Source: Deltaproteobacteria bacterium (lineage in GTDB: Bacteria > Myxococcota > Myxococcia > Myxococcales > 40CM-4-68-19). From it: DNA of 58,656 nt. A program made the position numbers and the translations under genes. Each line of letters starts with the position of its first letter. The first letter of the stretch is position 1. The notes beneath the pieces are model-generated. The model worked only from the letters and a program-made list of their open reading frames with translations, searched no databases and was not told the DNA's origin. Positions 19,013 through 27,792 of the stretch are shown one piece after another. The DNA lies in the NCBI GenBank assembly GCA_025358085.1, contig JANYKT010000156.1, forward strand, positions 1 through 58,656, in the 5' to 3' direction.

Positions 19013-21072
19013 CTTCCGTTCCAGCTGGGGGCCGGCGGCTGGGCGGCGAACTCGCGGCAGCGCTCGGCCAGCTTCTGCGAGGCGCCGTCTTTCAAGGTGG
19101 CATTCACCGCCAGGAAGCGCGCCCCGGCTTCCGTGAACCTTCGCTCGCGATAGAGGGCGAGCGCCTGGGTATGCAACTCAATCGCTTTCAATGACGCAGG
19201 CTCGACCTGCCCGACCTCTCCGATCAGCTCGTGGACCAGCACCGCGTGCATCTTGCCCTTGACCGCGACGAAGTCGATGGGCCGCACGACCAGCTTGTCC
19301 CGCACCAGCAGGGCGGTGCTCTCGCCGATGCAGATGCCGGTGCCGTAAGCCTTGTTCAATCCCTCGAGCCGGCTGGCCAGATTTACCGCGTCGCCCATCG
19401 CCGTATAGTTCATCCGATTCGGCGAGCCGATGTTTCCCACCAATGCAAGGCCGGTATTCACCCCGATGCGTGCAGCGATGTTCGGCCGGCCCTGCTTCGC
19501 CCATTCCAGCTGCATCAGATGCAATCGATCGCGCATGGCCAGCGCGGCACGGCAGGCGAAGAGCGCGTGATCCTCCAGCGGCCGCGGCGCGCCCCAGAAG
19601 GCCATGATGGCATCGCCGATATACTTGTCCACGGTGCCCTGGTGCTCGCGGATGGCCTCGCTCATCTTCTCGAAGTATTCGCCCAACGCAATGACCAGCG
19701 CGTCCGGCTCGAGCGATTCCGACAGCGTGGTGAAACCAGCGATATCGGAGAAGAGCGTAGTGATGGTCAGCTTCTCCCCGCCCAGCACCGCGTCGCGGCC
19801 CGAGAGCAGCAGATCCTGAACCAGCTCGCGCGGAACATACTTGCCGAAGCTCCGCAGCGACGATTTCATCCGGTCGGTGGCGGCCGACATATTGTTGACC
19901 TCGAGGACCATCGAGCCTTCGTCGGAGAGCTTGCGGTCGGTGATCTCAAAGCGGCCCACTTTGTCCATCTCATCAGAGATGGTGCCCATGGCCTGCGAGA
20001 CGCGACTGGTCAGCAGGGCGCCGATGAGCGCCGCCACCAGAGCCGCGACGATGCCGATGATGGCTGCGTAGATGGCCTGCCGGCGCGCCTCGCCAAAGAA
20101 GTCGTCGCGCGGGACCACGCCAATGACACGCCAATCAATGCCTGAATCGGGCGGATAACTCGCAACCATGGCGAGATAGGGGCCGAAGGAAAAGCCTTTG
20201 GTATCGGGTCCACGCTTTTGCAATTCGCGCCAGGCACCCGCGAGCATCGGGTCGGCGTGGTCTTCGGCGCGCGCGACGACGCTCTGGTTGTTCTCCATCG
20301 AGGTGACCGCGCCAGTGGGGTGGCCGACCACGCGGCCACTCTGGGTCACGACATACACACGGCCCGTCACGCCGAGTTGCAGCGTGGCGAGGAACTCGCT
20401 CAGATAAGAGACTTCGAATTCAATCGCCCAGACCCCGCGCAGCTTGCCGTCGGGGGTACGGTCGCGCGCGGCATAGGTGAAGCCCGGCCGCTGATTGCTG
20501 CTGAAAAGAAACGGCTCGACCCAGACACCGCCCTCGGAGGCCTGGCCTGCCGCATACCAGGGGCGCGTCCGCGGATCGTAGGGGGTCTTCATATCGTCAC
20601 GCAGGGTCTTCCAGCGGCCATTGGCCTCGCGGGTCAGCTCGCGCCAGCGGGTGCGGCCGCTGGGATCCTGCTGCCGGATGGTAGCCTCGACTTCACCGCC
20701 CGGCTTTCGATAGGCAGCGAGGTAGGTACCATCGACGCTGCCGTGCGAGACCCAGGTGAAGCTGGGATTGGCAATGAGCTCGGCGGTGAAGTGCTCGAGC
20801 GCGGCCAGGTGATTGTCCGGGTCAAGCTTGCGTTCGAAGGCGAGCCGCTGCTCCAGCGCGATGGCGGGCCGGGCCGGCTCGAGGAAGCGCAGCGTGCGCT
20901 GCGTGGTGTACGCCGCGATCTCATTGGCAAAGTTGTGCCAGAGACTCGAGACCACCTTGCGGGAAGATAGATAAGCAGAGACGCCGACCGCGCCCGAGGC
21001 GAGCAGGATGAGGGCGATGACACCGGTCACCATCGTCGGCCGCAGCGGCAAGCCGCGACTCGAGCGCGCCAC
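18991..21072 (-). CDS. Membrane-bound class III adenylate cyclase with Cache sensor domain
   Basis: The 693-residue product has a membrane helix near residues 15-35, an extracytoplasmic Cache-type sensor region of about 300 residues, a second helix (AIYAAIIGIVAALVAALIGA) and a cytoplasmic cyclase domain at about 430-640. The catalytic residues are visible: metal Asp in TLFSDIAGFT and in DKYIGDAIMAFWG, adenine-type Lys in the same segment, Thr in NYTAMGD, and Asn/Arg in VNLASRLE. It should make cAMP from ATP in response to a periplasmic ligand. A short C-terminal helical extension follows. The GTG start directly abuts the stop of the pseudokinase-TPR gene, so the two are translationally linked. 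Confidence 0.9.
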   Translation of the reverse strand: MARSSRGLPLRPTMVTGVIALILLASGAVGVSAYLSSRKVVSSLWHNFANEIAAYTTQRTLRFLEPARPAIALEQRLAFERKLDPDNHLAALEHFTAELIANPSFTWVSHGSVDGTYLAAYRKPGGEVEATIRQQDPSGRTRWRELTREANGRWKTLRDDMKTPYDPRTRPWYAAGQASEGGVWVEPFLFSSNQRPGFTYAARDRTPDGKLRGVWAIEFEVSYLSEFLATLQLGVTGRVYVVTQSGRVVGHPTGAVTSMENNQSVVARAEDHADPMLAGAWRELQKRGPDTKGFSFGPYLAMVASYPPDSGIDWRVIGVVPRDDFFGEARRQAIYAAIIGIVAALVAALIGALLTSRVSQAMGTISDEMDKVGRFEITDRKLSDEGSMVLEVNNMSAATDRMKSSLRSFGKYVPRELVQDLLLSGRDAVLGGEKLTITTLFSDIAGFTTLSESLEPDALVIALGEYFEKMSEAIREHQGTVDKYIGDAIMAFWGAPRPLEDHALFACRAALAMRDRLHLMQLEWAKQGRPNIAARIGVNTGLALVGNIGSPNRMNYTAMGDAVNLASRLEGLNKAYGTGICIGESTALLVRDKLVVRPIDFVAVKGKMHAVLVHELIGEVGQVEPASLKAIELHTQALALYRERRFTEAGARFLAVNATLKDGASQKLAERCREFAAQPPAPSWNGSYSMADK

Positions 21073-22689
21073 TTACTTTTCCTCTCCGCCGCCGATTTTT
21101 GCCCGCGCCTTGAGGCTTTCAATCACCTGCCGGATTTCGCCGGCGTCGCGCGCGGACGGTGCCAGCCGCAGGTATTGCTCATAGGATTGGATGGCCATCG
21201 ATTCATTGCTCTGCATTGAATAGGCGGTGCCGAGGCCACGCAGGGCTGCGGCATTGGCGGGCTCGTTCTCGAGCGCGGTGTGAAAGCTGGCGATGGCCTC
21301 GTCGATGCGACTCTGCTCCAGCGCGGACTCGCCACGCTTGACCTGCGACTGCGCGACGGCGTGGGCGATCATCGCGGGTGAAACTTCGCTGGCTCGCGCT
21401 GGGCGCGGACGGGGCGCGGCGACGGGGGCGCGCTGGGGCCGAGCGGCGGCCGAACCACCGGCCGAATCGGTACCAGGAGCGTCTTGGTCCACAGCGGGCG
21501 GGGGGCCGGGGCCGTCTTTGTCCGGTGCGACTTTCGTGGACGCGATGGTATCGGTCACGGCAGGCGCGGGGACGACGGGCGCGGGGACGGCGGGCGCGGG
21601 GACGGCGGAGCCAGCGGTGCCGCGAGAGGCGGTCCCGCCGCCGGCATTGTCTGGCGACGGGCCTGCGTTTGTCGACGGCGCGGCGCCCGGTGCGAGCTCG
21701 TCCACCGCGGCGGTTCCGCTGGCTGCGGTTTGGCTTGCTGCGGATCCGCCCGGGATGGGAGCAGCACCGGTCGTCGGCGCCGGGTCAGGTTTCGCGGGGG
21801 CGGCGGCAGCGGCGGCGGTTCCCGTCACTGGCGCGCGCATTCCTGGGTTTGCTGCAGCCGGCGCGGCCGCAGCTCCCTCGGCAGCTGAAGGGGTCGCAGG
21901 CGGCTCGCCCACACTCTCCGCCCTGTGCGGGAAAGTCGCTGGCGCAAATCCGAGGAACCAGGCCCCCCCAATCGCCGCCGTCGCACCCAGCAGACCCGCA
22001 AGCAGCGGCACCAGCACCGGCGCCCGCCGCTTGGCCGCAGGCAAGAGCCTTTGTCCGTCCTCGAAGCGGTCCACCCGCTCGTTCATTTCGCGCTGCGCTG
22101 CCGTCAACTTCGACAGCTGTCCCTGCACCACGCCAAATTGCGCGATGAGCTTTGCGAGTGCCTCCTTCTCAATCGCCGCCCCCGGCCCGGAGCGCGTCAG
22201 CAGCGTCGCGAGCGCTTGTCGCTCCTGCTCGGCAGGTAACCTCGGCTGCGCGCTCTCGACCGCATCATTGAGCTGTGTGAGGTCCCCAAAGCGCTCGCGG
22301 CGGTCCGGGGAGAGCGCCATTCGCACGATGTCGCCGAGCGGTGCGGGCGGGTCACCGCCGACTCCATTGCGAGGGTCGCTCCCGGTCAAGATCTCATAGC
22401 CGAGGACGCCGGCCGCATAGACCTGCACCCGCGGTTCGCTCTTGCGCGGCGCATCGGCCGCCAGCAGCTCGGGCGCCAGGTAGCCCATCTCCAGCTCGGG
22501 CTGCTGATCGTCGAAAGGCAGCAGGTGCAGGCCGCCCTGGTCGTCGAGCTGCACCAGCCGGGACCGCAACGTGGCCCCCTGCGCCGAGGCAAGCCGCACC
22601 GCGGAGGAAAAGAGGAGACCCGCCTCGTGGGCGGGAAGGCGCTGCCCGGACGCGCGGGCCCGCTCGAGGAGGTCATGGACGGTCATCAT
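21073..22689 (-). CDS. Pseudokinase-like membrane protein with Pro/Ala linker and TPR domain
   Basis: The 538-residue product lacks a kinase N-lobe and catalytic loop but contains a clear fragment of the Ser/Thr kinase C-lobe around residues 65-125: [14 protein letters not shown], then [17 protein letters not shown] and [15 protein letters not shown] coiled or helical stretch, one membrane helix ([20 protein letters not shown]) and about 170 residues of Pro/Ala/Gly low complexity with PAPAVPAP-type repeats come next. TPR-like units ([20 protein letters not shown]) end the protein. No catalytic HRD or DFG motif is present, so it should not phosphorylate. Its coupling to the cyclase suggests a joint signalling role. 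Confidence 0.7.
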   Translation of the reverse strand: MMTVHDLLERARASGQRLPAHEAGLLFSSAVRLASAQGATLRSRLVQLDDQGGLHLLPFDDQQPELEMGYLAPELLAADAPRKSEPRVQVYAAGVLGYEILTGSDPRNGVGGDPPAPLGDIVRMALSPDRRERFGDLTQLNDAVESAQPRLPAEQERQALATLLTRSGPGAAIEKEALAKLIAQFGVVQGQLSKLTAAQREMNERVDRFEDGQRLLPAAKRRAPVLVPLLAGLLGATAAIGGAWFLGFAPATFPHRAESVGEPPATPSAAEGAAAAPAAANPGMRAPVTGTAAAAAAPAKPDPAPTTGAAPIPGGSAASQTAASGTAAVDELAPGAAPSTNAGPSPDNAGGGTASRGTAGSAVPAPAVPAPVVPAPAVTDTIASTKVAPDKDGPGPPPAVDQDAPGTDSAGGSAAARPQRAPVAAPRPRPARASEVSPAMIAHAVAQSQVKRGESALEQSRIDEAIASFHTALENEPANAAALRGLGTAYSMQSNESMAIQSYEQYLRLAPSARDAGEIRQVIESLKARAKIGGGEEK

Positions 22690-22727
22690 GGCGGCAGGTA
22701 CTCTACGCGTCTGAAGGAGACCTCACC

Positions 22728-23894
22728 ATGCCGACGTCACTCCTGGAGCAATTGAAGGCCGTCACCGTGGTCGTTGCCGACACCGGGGACATCAATTCCA
22801 TCCGCAAGTTCACCCCGCGCGATGCCACTACCAACCCGTCGCTCATCACCGCGGCGGCGCAGATGCCCGAGTACCAGGAGCTGGTGCGCGCGGCGCTGGA
22901 CTGGGCGCGGAAGGAGTGTGGCCAGGGCGCCGACCGCGAGCGTATCGTGCGGCTGGGCATCGACCGGCTCAGCGTCGAGTTCGGCCTGAAGATCCTCGAG
23001 ATCGTGCCGGGCCGGGTCTCGACCGAGGTGGATGCGCGGCTCAGCTTCGATACTGAAAAGACGATCGAGAAGGCGCGCTTCCTGATTGGACTCTATGAGA
23101 AGGCGGGGGCGAAGCGCACGCGGGTGCTGATCAAGATGGCCTCGACCTGGGAGGGCATCAAAGCCGCCGAGATCCTCGAGAAGGAAGGGATCCATTGCAA
23201 CCTCACCCTGCTCTTCGGGCTCCACCAGGCAGTGGCCTGCGCCGAAGCCGGGGTGACGCTCATTTCGCCGTTCGTGGGCAGGATCCTTGATTGGTATCTG
23301 AAGGATACCGGCAAGAAGGAATATGCCCCAGAGGAGGATCCGGGCGTTCAATCGGTCACCACGATCTATGCGTATTACAAGAAGTTTGGATACAAGACCG
23401 AGGTGATGGGCGCCTCGTTCCGCAACGTGGGCGAGATCCTGGAGCTCGCGGGCTGCGACCTCTTGACCATCGCACCCAAGCTGCTGGCGGAGCTGGCTTC
23501 GTTCGGCGGCGACCTCGAGCGCAAACTCGACCCCAAGGCGCCCGCGGCCGACCTGGCGCGGATCCCGATGGACGAGAAGGCCTTCCGCGAGGCCCACTCT
23601 TTCGACCGCATGTCCAACGAAAAGCTGGCGGAAGGAATCGACGGCTTCACCAAGGCGCTGGTGGCACTCGAGGCGCTGTTGCTGGAAAAGCTGAGGACAG
23701 ATTCATCCAATGCCACGCGCGATCTCTTTCGCGTCTTCGATCTCGACGGCGACGGCTTCATCACCCGCGAGGAGTGGGCCGGGACCGACGCGGTCTTCGA
23801 TGCTCTAGATTTGAACGCTGATGGCCGCATCACGCCGGAAGAGCTGGGTGCCGGCCTGGGCGCGGCCTTCCGGCTGCAGATGGAAACGCATTGA
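22728..23894 (+). CDS. tal: Transaldolase with C-terminal EF-hand pair
   Basis: Transaldolase moves a dihydroxyacetone unit between sugar phosphates in the pentose phosphate pathway. The 388-residue product is a TalB-type enzyme: [13 protein letters not shown], the Schiff-base Lys in [36 protein letters not shown], and [11 protein letters not shown]. Typical length is about 317. The extra roughly 55 residues hold two EF-hand loops, [12 protein letters not shown] and [12 protein letters not shown], so calcium may affect activity or assembly. Transaldolase/EF-hand fusions are known, for example from cyanobacteria. ATG 22728 has AAGGAG 8 bp upstream. Divergent from the pseudokinase gene. Confidence 0.95.
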   Translation: MPTSLLEQLKAVTVVVADTGDINSIRKFTPRDATTNPSLITAAAQMPEYQELVRAALDWARKECGQGADRERIVRLGIDRLSVEFGLKILEIVPGRVSTEVDARLSFDTEKTIEKARFLIGLYEKAGAKRTRVLIKMASTWEGIKAAEILEKEGIHCNLTLLFGLHQAVACAEAGVTLISPFVGRILDWYLKDTGKKEYAPEEDPGVQSVTTIYAYYKKFGYKTEVMGASFRNVGEILELAGCDLLTIAPKLLAELASFGGDLERKLDPKAPAADLARIPMDEKAFREAHSFDRMSNEKLAEGIDGFTKALVALEALLLEKLRTDSSNATRDLFRVFDLDGDGFITREEWAGTDAVFDALDLNADGRITPEELGAGLGAAFRLQMETH

Positions 23895-23908
23895 AACAAT
23901 TCCCCGCG

Positions 23909-23942
23909 TTGACAGTGCCGCGCGGGCCGTTACCTTCATAAT
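23909..23942 (+). promoter_or_regulatory. Possible sigma-70-like promoter before the Spy-like gene
   Basis: TTGACA at 23909-23914 is a perfect -35 hexamer. TACCTT at 23931-23936 (16-bp spacer) or CATAAT at 23937-23942 could serve as the -10. It sits 86-119 bp upstream of the Spy-like start, in the 133-bp gap after transaldolase. Confidence 0.4.
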
Positions 23943-24027
23943 CGGCTCACAAGGGCCAGCGCGAGGATTGGTTCCCGCGCTTTAAAGCACCGCCGGGAGC
24001 GCACAGCCCCAGGCGAGTGGAGGCAGC

Positions 24028-24549
24028 ATGTATCCAGGAATGATGCATTGGTTGCGGATGCGCCGGCACGGTCACTGCGGTGAGGGCGCCCGCGCGGGTC
24101 GCGGCTTCGGTGGACCCGGTTGGGCCGGCTCGCAGAGCGGCGGAAATCCCGAAAGCTGGCAGGCCGGCGGCTGGGGCCACGGACACGGCGGCGACGAGTT
24201 CGGCGGGGGCGCTTTCGGCGTCCGCAGGCCGCTGCGCTTTTTGGCCTTCAAACTCAACCTCAGCGAGCAGCAGGTCGGGGAGCTGGCAAAGATTCTCGAT
24301 GAGCTGAAGACCGAGCGCGCGCAGTCGGCGGTCGACGACCGGCGCACCACGGCCGCATTCGCCGACGCCATCGGCCTTGAGCAATTCAATGCCGACAAGG
24401 CGAATGAAGGCGGCGCGCTGCGGGTGCTCTCGGCCGAGAAGCTGCGCAATGCAGTGGTCAAGGCGCTGGGCCGGCTGCACGCGCTGCTCGACCAGCAGCA
24501 GCGCACACAGCTGGCGTACCTGATCCGCACCGGCGTGCTCTCTATTTGA
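24028..24549 (+). CDS. Spy/CpxP-like protein with His/Gly-rich N-terminus
   Basis: The 173-residue product has a low-complexity N-terminal half rich in Gly, His and Trp (MRRHGHCGEGARAG, WGHGHGGDEFGGG). The helical C-terminal half resembles the Spy/CpxP/periplasmic metal-sensor fold: RFLAFKLNLSEQQVGELAKI near residue 72 and LHALLDQQQRTQLAYLI near the end, the LTxxQ-like motifs. No signal peptide is apparent, unlike Spy, so it may act in the cytoplasm. The His-rich stretch could bind metal. Similar proteins are conserved in myxobacteria; function is unproven. Confidence 0.7.
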   Translation: MYPGMMHWLRMRRHGHCGEGARAGRGFGGPGWAGSQSGGNPESWQAGGWGHGHGGDEFGGGAFGVRRPLRFLAFKLNLSEQQVGELAKILDELKTERAQSAVDDRRTTAAFADAIGLEQFNADKANEGGALRVLSAEKLRNAVVKALGRLHALLDQQQRTQLAYLIRTGVLSI

Positions 24550-24556
24550 GTTGAGC

Positions 24557-24593
24557 GGGGAGTTGAAGCGTTGTCACTGCGCTTCAACTCCCC
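24557..24593 (+). terminator. Strong hairpin after the Spy-like gene
   Basis: The 14-bp arms GGGGAGTTGAAGCG (24557-24570) and CGCTTCAACTCCCC (24580-24593) are perfectly complementary around a 9-nt loop. It begins 8 bp after the Spy-like stop and lies before the permease gene, the expected place for an intrinsic terminator. There is no clear U-tract after it. Confidence 0.65.
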
Positions 24594-24649
24594 AACCGCG
24601 CAGTCGTCGCAATCGCTTTCGAGCCTGCCCCATTGTATCTAAAGCTCGA

Positions 24650-25753
24650 ATGTCACTCCTCGACCGGATGGTCCTGCGCGAGATCCTGGTGCCGCTCGGC
24701 GTGGGGCTGCTCGCCATCTTGCAGCTGCTGGTCATCATCCAGCTTCTGCAGCTCAACGACGTGGTGTTCGGTAGCGCCGTGACCCTCGGCGATCTGGGCC
24801 GCGTGACGCTCGCGCTGGCGCCGCACTTCCTGGTGGTGACGGTGCCGCTGGCGTACATGCTCGGCATCCAGCTCGGGATCGGCCGCCTCGCCGGCGACAG
24901 CGAGCTGGTGGCGCTCTCGGCGGCCGGCGTGCATCCGGCCCGGCTCTTCCGCGTGCCCATCGCCATCGGCTGTGTTCTCGCCCTCGCCGTGGCCGGCTTG
25001 ACCCGCTGGGCCGAGCCCTGGGGAATGCGCCAGCTCAACCAGATCCTCAACAACGTGATCAAGCGCAACCTCAAGGAGGGCGTGGTGCCGGGCGTCTTCA
25101 ACGACGGCTTGCCGCGATTCATGATCTACGTCGGAGGCGTGCGGCAGGGCAACTGGCGCGGTGTGCTGATTGAGGACGACGTTGGCGACGGCGCGCCGCT
25201 GTTGGCGTTGGCAGAGGAGGGCCACATCGCCGAGAGCGGCGGCGAGGCCCTCACCCTGCGCCTCCAGCACGGCGAGCTCCACCGCTTCGAGCCGCACGGC
25301 GAGACCGTGGTGCGCTTTCAGGACGCGGCCTTCCTGGTGGGCGTGCAGGAGCGGGTCTCGCGCAAGAACCGCTTCTCGGCCGTCGAGGGCCAGCTGACGG
25401 CCGTCGCGCTGGAGGCGCAGATCGCCGAGGCGGAAAGAAATGGCTGGATGGAAGACGCGGCGCGGATGCGCATGGAGCTGCTGCGCCGCTGGTCGGTGCC
25501 GCTCGCGTGCCTGGCATTTGCGCTGCTGGGCGTTCCGCTGGCGATGGGAGCCCGGGGCACGCGGAGCTCGGCCTATCTCGTCACGCTGGGCGCGTTCGTT
25601 GGGTACTACGCGCTGTCGCGCCTGGGAATTGCGTTGGCCGAGCAAGGCAACCCCGCGTGGCTGGCAGCATTCATCCCGAATCTCGCGGTGGCCGCATTGG
25701 GCCTCTTCTTTTCGGCGCGCATCATCCGCAACGGTCTCGGCCACCTCAAATGA
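24650..25753 (+). CDS. lptF: LptF/LptG-family permease
   Basis: LptF and LptG form the inner-membrane part of the LptBFGC ABC complex that extracts lipopolysaccharide and sends it to the outer membrane. The 367-residue product has the family layout: N-terminal helices (LDRMVLREILVPLGVGLLAI, VTVPLAYMLGIQLGIGRLAG), the coupling segment SELVALSAAGVHPARLF, a periplasmic domain (about residues 130-245), and C-terminal helices beginning MELLRRWSVPLACLAFALLG. LptF and LptG are hard to separate by eye, so the symbol is provisional. The start was set at ATG 24650, since longer frames include the upstream hairpin. It overlaps the next gene (ATGA). Confidence 0.85.
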   Translation: MSLLDRMVLREILVPLGVGLLAILQLLVIIQLLQLNDVVFGSAVTLGDLGRVTLALAPHFLVVTVPLAYMLGIQLGIGRLAGDSELVALSAAGVHPARLFRVPIAIGCVLALAVAGLTRWAEPWGMRQLNQILNNVIKRNLKEGVVPGVFNDGLPRFMIYVGGVRQGNWRGVLIEDDVGDGAPLLALAEEGHIAESGGEALTLRLQHGELHRFEPHGETVVRFQDAAFLVGVQERVSRKNRFSAVEGQLTAVALEAQIAEAERNGWMEDAARMRMELLRRWSVPLACLAFALLGVPLAMGARGTRSSAYLVTLGAFVGYYALSRLGIALAEQGNPAWLAAFIPNLAVAALGLFFSARIIRNGLGHLK

Positions 25754-27048
25754 AGGACGGCGCGTCGGCCCAGCTCTGGAGCGCGTTACTGCTCGCGGCG
25801 GCGCTGATCGCAGCACCTTGGCGCGGGCACATCGACGACGTCGACGCGCAACTTTATCTGGTGCTGGTCCGCCACCTCGGCCAAGCCCACAACTGGATCG
25901 ACCTCCAATACCTCCCGGGGCTGCTGCCGCACTTTCGCGAGCACCTGCCCTTCGGCTTCTGGCCGGGCGCGGCGGCCTTCAGGATCTTCGGCGAATGGGC
26001 GGTCGCTCCCGCGTATGGCCTGATGACGTGGCTCTCCATCGCGGTTGCCGCGCGCGTCTCTACCCGGCTCGCGGGCCCCTGGGCCGGCGTCGCGACCGCC
26101 ATCGCGCTGGGGACCTGCGAATCGATCTGGCAGTACGGGGGCCGGGTCCTGCTGGAGCCGCCGCTGTTCCTCCTGACCACGCTCTCGATAGACGCCGTGC
26201 TGCGCGACCGCCCTGACTTTCGGCTCGCGTCCTTCTGGGCGGCCTTGGCCGTCCTGGTCAAAGGTCCGTTTGGCCTCTTGCCGCTGGCGTGCGTGGTCAT
26301 GGGCCTCGGCCCGCGCTACTTTCTTCGCGGCGCGCTGGCCTCGCTGGTGGCTGTAGTGCCGCTGGCGGCATTTCTCGAGTGGGACCGGCGCCACGGCAGC
26401 AGCTGGTGGAACGGCTATCTCCGCGACCAGCTGCTCGCGAGCGCGACGGGGCAGCGCGCCGACGGTGTCACGCGCTGGTGGTTTCCACTGGCCGTGATCG
26501 CCGGGCGCTTCTGGCCGGGACTTCCGTTCACGCTTGCGGGCGCGTTCAGGTCCAATCGCTGGGCCCGCCCGCTCGCGATCGCCTGCTTGCTGGTGGCCGT
26601 CCTGCTCTGCCTGCCGCACCGGAAGTGGGGGAACCACAGCTATGTTTCGTTTCCCCTCCTGGCAATTCTCGCCGGGCTGAGCGCCTCTTCGTTGATCGAG
26701 AAGTTGCCGCGCATTCTCCTACCTGCTCTGGCTGCGCTCGCCTGGATATTATCGGTCGCAGGGCTGGGAAAACGCGTCTTGCAGCCGCCCTGTGTGGTGC
26801 ATGGGGAGCTTGCGGAACACGTCAATCGAGTGGCGCGCGGTGAGGAGATCTGCGTAGTGGCGCCGACCACGGACTGGTTGACCATTGGAGAGCTGGCCGC
26901 CGAGCGCGACCTCCTTCCGTTCCCGCGGTCATCGCTCCCGGCCGGGAGTGGCGCGCCTCGATATGCACTCGTCCACAGCGGCACCGAAGTTGGAGGGGAG
27001 TGGCGAACCGTCGGGCGGGCTGGCGACTGGCTTTTTGTAGAGCGCTGA
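25750..27048 (+). CDS. Polytopic membrane glycosyltransferase, GT39/ArnT-like
   Basis: The 432-residue product has many hydrophobic segments and an early acidic pair (RGHIDDVDAQLYL) at the position of the catalytic Asp of GT39/ArnT-type (GT-C) enzymes. Later features are PPLFLLTTLSIDAVLRDRPD and VKGPFGLLPLACVVMGLGP, an amphipathic loop with KGP as in ArnT family members, and a soluble C-terminal part. These enzymes transfer sugars from lipid-linked donors at the outer face of the inner membrane. Overlap with the LptF-like gene suggests a role in LPS or other envelope glycolipid modification. Substrate is unknown. Confidence 0.72.
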   Translation: MKDGASAQLWSALLLAAALIAAPWRGHIDDVDAQLYLVLVRHLGQAHNWIDLQYLPGLLPHFREHLPFGFWPGAAAFRIFGEWAVAPAYGLMTWLSIAVAARVSTRLAGPWAGVATAIALGTCESIWQYGGRVLLEPPLFLLTTLSIDAVLRDRPDFRLASFWAALAVLVKGPFGLLPLACVVMGLGPRYFLRGALASLVAVVPLAAFLEWDRRHGSSWWNGYLRDQLLASATGQRADGVTRWWFPLAVIAGRFWPGLPFTLAGAFRSNRWARPLAIACLLVAVLLCLPHRKWGNHSYVSFPLLAILAGLSASSLIEKLPRILLPALAALAWILSVAGLGKRVLQPPCVVHGELAEHVNRVARGEEICVVAPTTDWLTIGELAAERDLLPFPRSSLPAGSGAPRYALVHSGTEVGGEWRTVGRAGDWLFVER

Positions 27049-27239
27049 AAATGCGGCACCAACTCGATCGCATGCGGTGCCTCGATTCCGTACCCGGAGC
27101 CGCGCTGCGAGCCGTGCCCACCACCGCAGATCAATTGGAGCTTCAGCGCTGAGTCGCGCTATTGCGCTCCTCGTTCCGAGGTCGAACTCACGCCAGCAGA
27201 GGGCCCGGCCGGCTGGGGCGGCAGGGGTATCCGAGCCAA

Positions 27240-27430
27240 CTCGTGAGGACTTGTCCCGGGACAAGTTGAGTTACCGGTGCCGCTCAATGGCATTTTGACT
27301 GGTATCAAGGGCCGGGCTCGCTGCGTGAATGTGCTCCGCGCCATACAGAGCCAACCATCGCGTTCGCAAACGGCGCGCTTTGATAGGGTCGGGAATGTGC
27401 CGCGTGGGTCGATGGGCGTCGACTTGCGGA
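27240..27430 (-). pseudogene. Decayed HNH endonuclease copy
   Basis: Read on the minus strand, this block closely matches the first HNH gene: ATCGACC(A/C)ACGCGGCACATTC continues into the AIKRAVHERDA-coding region. A gap of roughly 130 bp then removes the metal-binding HNH core. Homology resumes at the AAEQMYG...FMQRA coding part and runs to the shared palindrome. An extra A in the KRAV-coding part shifts the frame. Upstream, 27431-27792 holds only short frames and a GGTGCCAGGCACC palindrome (27622-27634); 27049-27239 shows nothing recognisable. Confidence 0.8.
27249..27266. repeat. Second copy of the 18-bp HNH-linked palindrome
   Basis: This is identical to 544-561. The flanking bases TCAA before and CCTC after the palindrome, seen on the minus strand, are also shared with the first copy. 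Confidence 0.85.
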
Positions 27431-27621
27431 GCGACAGAGCCTGTCCGCGGGGCCGGTCTCTCGTCGCGGGTACTGGTGGCTTGGGGAAGAGCCTCGCTGT
27501 CATGGCCACGAGAAGCTCGTCATTGCCAGGCGTTTCAATCAGGTATCAATCCATGGCATTGTCTTTTTCGGCTCTCAGCGCCGCCGCAGGGAGTCGCAAT
27601 CGCTTCAGGCGGGCTCGCGAA

Positions 27622-27634
27622 GGTGCCAGGCACC
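27622..27634. repeat. Short palindrome GGTGCCAGGCACC
   Basis: A 13-base palindrome with a central A lies in a 360-bp non-coding stretch between the HNH relic and the acyl-CoA dehydrogenase stop. Similar GGTGCC/GGCACC elements occur as dispersed intergenic repeats in myxobacteria; only one is seen here. Confidence 0.4.
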
Positions 27635-27792
27635 AGGTCGCGGCAGCGTGCAGTACGGACTCAGCAGCTGGCTTGTTTGACGGTATCCAGGGATGGAGAT
27701 CGGGCGAGCCCGATATCTCTGTCAAGAGAACCAGAGAAACCACAGGGGAGAAATGGAGCAGCGTGCGCCATTGAACCGCGAGCTCCTACCTC

